Origin: Rhinopithecus roxellana
Lineage: Eukaryota > Chordata > Mammalia > Primates > Cercopithecidae
Direction: 5' to 3'
NCBI RefSeq assembly: GCF_007565055.1
Contig: NC_044552.1
Span: 144,891,358-144,955,357 of the forward strand
Length of the DNA: 64,000 nucleotides
A program made the translations under genes and the position numbers. Positions within the stretch are counted from its first letter, which is position 1, and the number at the start of each line of letters is the position of its first letter. Shown piece after piece: positions 58,840 through 64,000 of the stretch. Under the pieces are notes generated by a model that saw nothing but the letters and a program-made list of their open reading frames with translations, was not told where the DNA came from and did no database searches.

Positions 58840-59700
58840 TCCAAATCAGGATAAAATCTCTGAATTGCCAGAAAAAGAATTCAGAAGGTCAATTATTAAA
58901 CCAATCAAGGAGGCACCAGTGAAAGGTGAAGCCCAACTTAAAGAAATGAAAACAATGACAGCATATGAATGAAAAAATCTCCAGTGAAATAAATAGCAAA
59001 ATAAAAAACAATCACAGCTTCTGGAAATCAAGGACACACTTTGAGAAATGCAAAATGCACTGGAAAGTCTCAGCAAGAGAATCAAACAAGTAGAAGAAAG
59101 AACTTCAGAGCTCAAAGACAAGGTTTTTGAATTAACACAATCTGAGAAAGAAAAAGAAAAAAGAATTTTTAAAAATGAACAAAGCCTCCATGAAGTTTGG
59201 GATTAGGTTAAAAGAACAAAGAATAATTTGTGTTCCCAAGGAAAAAGAGAAATCTAAAAGTATGGAAAACATATTTGAGGGAATAATTGAGGAAAACCTC
59301 CTGGCTTTGCTAGAGATCTAGATATCCAAATACGAAAAGCTCAAAGAACAGCTGGAAAATCCATCGCAAAAAGATCATTGCCTAGGCACATGGTCATCAG
59401 GTTACCTAAAGTCAATAAGAAGGAAAGAATATTAACAGTTGTGAGGTAAAAGTATCAGGTAACCTATAAAGAAGAACCTGTCAGATTAACAGCAGATTTC
59501 TCAGCAGAAACCTTATAAGCTAGAAGAGATTGGGGTCCTATCTTCAGCCTCCTTAAACAAAACAATTATCAGCCAGGAATTTTGTATCCAGTGAAACTAA
59601 GCTTCATAAATGAAGGAAAAATAGTCTTTTTCAGACAAATACTGAGAGAATTTGCTGCTACCAAGCCAGCAAGATAGAAGCAGCTCTAAGTCTTGAAACA
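58840..59700 (+). pseudogene. L1P ORF1 remnant
   Basis: Decayed ORF1 of the old L1, split from its upstream part by the Alu at 58510-58812. Coiled-coil-like Lys/Glu stretches occur at 58900-59200. The RNA-binding region is recognisable at 59470-59650 (DLSAET-, RDWGPIF- and YPVKLSF-like words). Many stops. Confidence 0.7.
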
Positions 59701-59748
59701 AATCCTAGAAATAGAACAAAATAGAATCTCCCTGAAGCATAAATCTCA

Positions 59749-60052
59749 GCCAGGTGTGGTGGCTCACATCTGTAATCCCAGCACTTTGGGAGGCCAAGGT
59801 AGGCAGATTACCTGAGGTCAGGAGTTTGAGACCAGCCTGGCCAAAATGGTGAAACACCATCTCTACTAAAAAGTACAAAAAAATTAGCCAGGCATGGTGG
59901 TAGGCACCTGTAGCCCCAGCTACTCAGGAGGCTGAGACAGAGAGTTGCTTGAACCTGAGTGGCAGAGGTTGCAGTGAGCCGAGATCATGCCACAGCACTC
60001 CAGCCTGGGTGACAGAGCAAGACTCTGTCTCAAAAAAAATAAAATAAAATAA
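59749..60052 (+). mobile_element. Alu in the old L1
   Basis: Full dimer flanked by the exact 14-bp AAGCATAAATCTCA at 59735-59748 and 60053-60066. It sits at the end of the L1 ORF1 region. Confidence 0.93.
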
Positions 60053-60168
60053 AAGCATAAATCTCAAAGAACCTGTTAACTATAACAAAATAAATAAAAA
60101 AAAAACAAGGTATTGAGGCAACAAATATCATGATAAATAGAATAATACCTCACATCTGAATACTAACA

Positions 60169-60687
60169 TTGAATGTAAATGGCCTAAATGCTCCATTTAA
60201 AAGATACAGAATAGAAGAATGGATAAAAATTCACCAACCAAGTATCTGCTGTCTTCAAGAGACTCATCTGACACATAAAAACTCACATAAACTTAAGGTA
60301 AAGGAGTGGAAAAAGATAGTCCATCCAAATGGACACCACAAGCAAGCAGGAGTAGCTATTCTTATATCAGACAAAACAAATGTTAAAGCAACAGCAGTTA
60401 AAAAAGACAAAAAGGGACATTATATAATGATAAAAGGACTAGTCCAACAGGAAATTATCACAATCCTAAATATATATGCACCTAACATGGGAGCTCCCAA
60501 ATTTGTAAAACAGTTACTACTAGACCTAAGAAATGAAATAAACAGCAACACATTAATAGTGGTAGACTTCTACACTCCACTGATAGCACTACACAAGTCA
60601 TCAAGACAGAAAGTCAACAAAGAAACAATGGAATTAAACTATACCCTAGAACAAATGGACTTAACAGATATTTATGGAACAATCTAA
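60169..60687 (+). pseudogene. L1P ORF2 endonuclease fragment, 172 codons open
   Basis: Longest surviving frame of the old L1: MNVNGLNAPFKRYRIEEW to TDIYGTI. It covers most of the endonuclease. The Glu of CCLQETHL is kept, but GDFN reads VDFY, so the catalytic Asp/Asn motif is damaged. Stops follow at once. A fossil. Confidence 0.85.
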
Positions 60688-62389
60688 CCAACAACTGCAG
60701 AATATATTTTCTATTCATGAGCACACAGAACATTCTCCAAGATAAACCATGTGATAAGCCACAAAACAAGTCTCAACAAATTTAAGAAAACTAAAATTAC
60801 ATCAAGTACTCTCTCAGACCACAGTGGAATAAAATTGGAAATCAATCCTGAAAAGAACCCTCAAAACCATGCAAATATATGGAAACAAAATAACCTGCTC
60901 ATGAATGATTATTGGGTCAACAATGAAATCAAGATGGAGATTTAAAAATTCTTTGAACTGAATGATAATAGTGACAGAACCTATCAAAACTTTTAGGATA
61001 TGGCAAAAGCAATGCTAAGAGGAAAGTTCATAGCATTAAATACCTACATCAAAGAGTCTAAAAGAGCACAAATAGACAATCCAAAGTCACACCTTAAGAA
61101 ACTAGAGAAACAAGAACAAACCACACCCAAATCCAGCAGAAGGAAAAAAAATAACCAAGATCAGAGCAAAACTAAATGAAAGTGAAACAAACAAGCAAAA
61201 TACAAAAAAATAAATGAAACAAAAAGCTGGTTCTCCGAAGAGATAAATAAAATTGATAGACTATTGGTGAGATTAACCAAGAAAAAAGAAAGGATCCAAA
61301 TTAGTTCAATTAGAAACAAAATGGGTGATCTTACAACTGATGCCACAGAAATACAAAAGATCAAGGCCATTATGAACACTTTTACCTGCATAAACTAGAA
61401 AACCTAGAGGAGATGGATAAATTCCTGGAAATATACATAGCTTCTAAATTAAACCAGGAAGAAATAGAAACTCTAAACAGACCAATGACAAGCAGCAAGA
61501 TTAAAATCATGATTAAAAAATTACCAGCAAAAAATAGTCCAGGACCCGATGGATTCAGAGCTGAATTCTATTAGACATTCAAAGAAGAATTGGTACCAAT
61601 CCAACTGACACTATTCCCAAAGACAGAGAAAGAGGAAATCCTCCCTAAATTATTCCATGAAGCCAGTATTACCCTAATACCAAACCCAGAAAAGGACATA
61701 ACAGAAAAGAAAACTACAGACCAAATCCGTGATGAAGATAGATGCAAAAATCCTCAACAAAATACTAGCTAACTGAATCCAACAGAATATGAAAAAGAGA
61801 ATAAACTATGTTCAAGTGGGTTTCATGCTGGTGATGCAGGGATGGTTTAAAATACACAAGTCAATAAATGTGATACACCACATAAAGAGACTTAAAACAA
61901 AAATCACACAATCATCTCAATAGACTGAGAAAAGGCATTCGACAAAATCTAGCATCACTTTATGATTAAAATCCTCAGCAAAATTGGCATAGAGGGAACA
62001 TACCTTCAGGTAATCTATGAAAGTCATCTATGACTTTTAGCCCACAGCCAACATTATACCGAAGGAGGAAAAGTTGAAAGCATTCCCCCTGAGAACTGGA
62101 ACAAGAAAAAGATGCCCACTTTCACTACTTCTATTCAACATAGTACCGGAAGTCCTAGACAGAGCAATCAGACAAGAGAAAGAAAGAAAGGGCATCCGAA
62201 TCCATTAAAAGGAAGTCAAACTGTTACTGTTTGATGATAAGATGATCATATACCTAGAAAACCCTAAAGACTCATCCAAAAAGCTCCTAGAACTGGTAAA
62301 TAAATTCAGCAAAGTTTCAGGATACAAAATTAATGTACACAAATTAGTAGCACTAAAAATTAAAAAATAAAAATAAAATTGAGGTGTAA

Positions 62390-62720
62390 TCTATCACTAT
62401 TACATTGGCAAAGATTTTTCTAAACAATAAAAAAAACTGTCAATGTTAGTAAGGGCTCAAAAAGAAGGGCATTTTTACAAATACTGTTGGCGGGGTAAAG
62501 TAACCAATTTCATGATATAACATGGAGGTTTAAAATGTCATTATTTTTAAAGAAATTTGTCTGTATCTAATGATCAAGCCTAAAGAAATGTAAGTACAGA
62601 TAAAGATGTACGTAAAAGAATGTTCTCCAAACGTACAAAGGGAAAATTTGTAAAATCCAACAAAGGAATATACCAAAGGCCACTAAAAGCTATCTTTTCA
62701 AGGATTAGTCACATTGAAAT
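62390..62720 (+). mobile_element. Ancient L1/HAL1-like fragment
   Basis: Resembles the part of old L1 ORF2 that follows the RT domain (TGGCAAAGATT, then a TACTGTTGGCGGGGTAAAGT-like word). Strongly diverged; family uncertain. Confidence 0.45.
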
Positions 62721-63232
62721 ATGTGGGCTAAAATAGAAAAAAAGACAAGGAACAGGATGCCTAGTTTTGTGCGTATGTCTCTCATTACTCAAAGTATTAT
62801 TCTGTGCTCCCTTTCCTCTTATACAGCACTTCCCATTGGGTTATTTCATAATTTACTTGCCTTTCCATCACATCCACAGCTACTGGCAAAAATCTCAACT
62901 GCTTTCATTTCTACCTATTAACAGTCCTGGTCAAAATCTAGTAAGAAGAAGGCTCAAAAGCATTCATTTAAACAGATGGTTATAAAAAAGAGTTTGGTAT
63001 TATATACGGATTTTAATTATCTGTAGCTGCCTCTGTTCTTCACTCACATTAATTATCAAGTGTGCTGATAAAGTGAACATTAATGAAAAATTAATTTTTT
63101 TAAAGAGAATGGACACAATTTAGACACTAAAAATTAGAAGTGCTTCCCTATTATTAAGATATTGTGTTATAAATGATCATCTATACATGATCACATTCCT
63201 CCTTTAAGGAACTATACTTATCACAATTTATT
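62721..63232. other. Intron, anonymous
   Basis: Between the L1/HAL1-like relic and the last Alu; C/T-rich at 62780-62890. Nothing recognised. Confidence 0.55.
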
Positions 63233-63243
63233 AAACAGGGCAT

Positions 63244-63551
63244 ACAGCCGGGCGCAATGGCTCACACCTGTAATCCCAGCACTTTGGAAGGCCGAGGCAG
63301 TCAGACTGCCTGAGGTCAGGAGTTCAATACCAGCCAGGCCAACATGGTGAAATCCCATCTCTACTAAAAATACAAAAATTAGCCAGGCGTGGTGGTGTGC
63401 GCCTATAATCCCAGCTACTTGGGAGGCTGAGGCAGGAGAATCTCTTGAACCTGGGAGGCAGAAGTTGCAGTGAGCCAAGATCGCGCCATTGCACACCAGC
63501 CTGGGTGACAGAGCAAGACTCCTTCTCAAAAAAAAAAAAAAAAAAAAAAAA
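63244..63551 (+). mobile_element. Alu, plus strand
   Basis: GCCGGGCGCAATGGCTCAC to an A-run of about 26. Exact 11-bp duplication AAACAGGGCAT at 63233-63243 and 63552-63562. It lies 126 bp from the UTRN exon at 63678, in the intron after that exon. Confidence 0.93.
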
Positions 63552-63677
63552 AAACAGGGCATCCTACAAGGATATGAAACACGTTCTCATTAATCTCAAT
63601 GTCCACACGACCCTTTTCATGGCCCATGAACTTGCAGGCAATTTTTTAAATTAAACATTAATTTCATTTATACCTAC

Positions 63678-63850
63678 CCCTTCCGATCACTGTACATTCT
63701 ACTAATTCTGTCCCATTTTGCATTCAGCTGAGTAAGTGTATCTCTGATCTGAATGGCTTCAGGTCCAGAGGCTTCAAGGATGACATCTGGCTGTTTTTCA
63801 TGAATGACTGCGATCTGCTCTCCAAGTTTGTCCAGTTGGTCTTTGATATT
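63678..63850 (-). CDS. UTRN: UTRN exon, 173 bp (DMD exon 43 equivalent)
   Basis: First exon of the window in transcription order. It follows a TTTTAG acceptor and ends at a GTAGGT donor. It starts in phase 0 with NIKDQLDKLGEQ and codes 57 residues plus two bases, ending RMYSDRK. The stretch is the end of a spectrin-type triple-helical repeat, with the conserved Trp in NAKWDRI. The length equals that of dystrophin exon 43 (173 bp, from memory), so the exon is orthologous in structure. A Ser follows RI where I recall Asn in human. The next exon supplies the base that completes a Gly codon. Identification as utrophin is firm; exact human exon number is not derivable here. Confidence 0.95.
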
Positions 63851-64000
63851 CTAAAAATATATTGTCATAGATTAACAAAATCCAGCAAAGTAACAAAAAA
63901 AGGAATCACAGATGACCAGAAATTTATATTGTAGAACACTCATTTGAAATAATAATGAGACATAGTCATTGTTAATCACAAAAACTGGAAACTTTTTAAA

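Larger units (their letters stand above)
57350..62350 (+). mobile_element. Old L1P element, 5' end to mid ORF2, carrying two Alus
   Basis: Begins with the 5' UTR typical of older primate L1 (ACTAACTTGCAGCTCCCACT near 57397). It continues through a decayed ORF1 (about 58430-59700) and ORF2 (about 60127-62350). ORF2 pieces include MNVNGLNAPFKRYRIEEW, CCLQETHL and NSPGPDGFRAEFY. The RT motif region near 62230 reads LFDDKM, so the FADD site is lost. The copy ends at about INVHKLVAL and then joins unrelated A-rich DNA, so the 3' third is missing. Alus lie at 58510-58812 and 59749-60052. Confidence 0.85.
1..64000 (-). other. UTRN: Utrophin gene, internal part (10 exons plus introns)
   Basis: The window lies inside the utrophin transcription unit, read on the minus strand. 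Utrophin is the autosomal paralogue of dystrophin. It links cortical actin to the dystroglycan complex at the neuromuscular junction and in many non-muscle cells. Only the distal spectrin-repeat rod is coded here; the actin-binding N-terminus and the WW/EF/ZZ C-terminus are outside. The ten exons add up to 1557 bp (1556 without one extra base) and join in consistent phases. The residues I recognise are utrophin rather than dystrophin, for example QWDGTQHGVELRQQQ and SQADGSFLK. No promoter, first exon or polyadenylation site is present. Exon numbers are not assigned because they cannot be derived from the window. Confidence 0.96.

Overview
This window is intronic and exonic DNA of a primate, holding part of the utrophin gene (UTRN) on the minus strand. 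Ten short blocks with correct AG/GT splice borders translate into utrophin spectrin-repeat rod sequence. In transcription order they run from 63850 down to 29003. Their lengths are 173, 151, 176, 136, 151, 76, 215, 118, 206 and 155 bp. They parallel dystrophin (DMD) exons 43-54 almost one for one, except that the three DMD exons coding spectrin repeat 19 are replaced by one 76-bp exon next to hinge 3. That is the known utrophin/dystrophin difference. No exon was found below 29003, so the first 29 kb look like one large intron, or its start.

The genome is a catarrhine primate, and an Old World monkey is most likely (inference). Alu elements are abundant, and several keep intact target-site duplications. 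The two youngest L1s carry an ORF1 coiled coil and a 3' UTR that differ from human-specific L1. The utrophin exons differ from the human protein, as I remember it, at roughly ten residues.

Layout. 1-4.5 kb: an old L1, a likely L2, two Alus and a 3' L1P fragment. 4.55-9.39 kb: one L1 insertion with a twin-priming 5' inversion. 9.4-17.5 kb: old repeats, including a long L2 split by an MST-type LTR. 17.51-23.72 kb: a full-length L1 with intact ORF1 and an ORF2 broken by only two adjacent lesions. 23.9-29 kb: an older L1 3' end, MIR and hAT relics, and AT-rich intron. 29.0-63.9 kb: the ten exons, separated by introns filled with Alus, MaLR LTRs, L2/MIR, old L1 and simple repeats. 57.35-62.35 kb: an old, 3'-lacking L1 carrying two Alus.

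The only cellular gene is UTRN; everything else is repeat-derived or anonymous intron. I saw no new enzyme system, CRISPR array, tRNA or rRNA. The best second-look items are a 1-nt insertion that frameshifts one utrophin exon, a perfect 24-bp hairpin in an intron, a poly(A)-only retroinsertion, the nearly intact L1, and the pair of highly similar L1s that could recombine.
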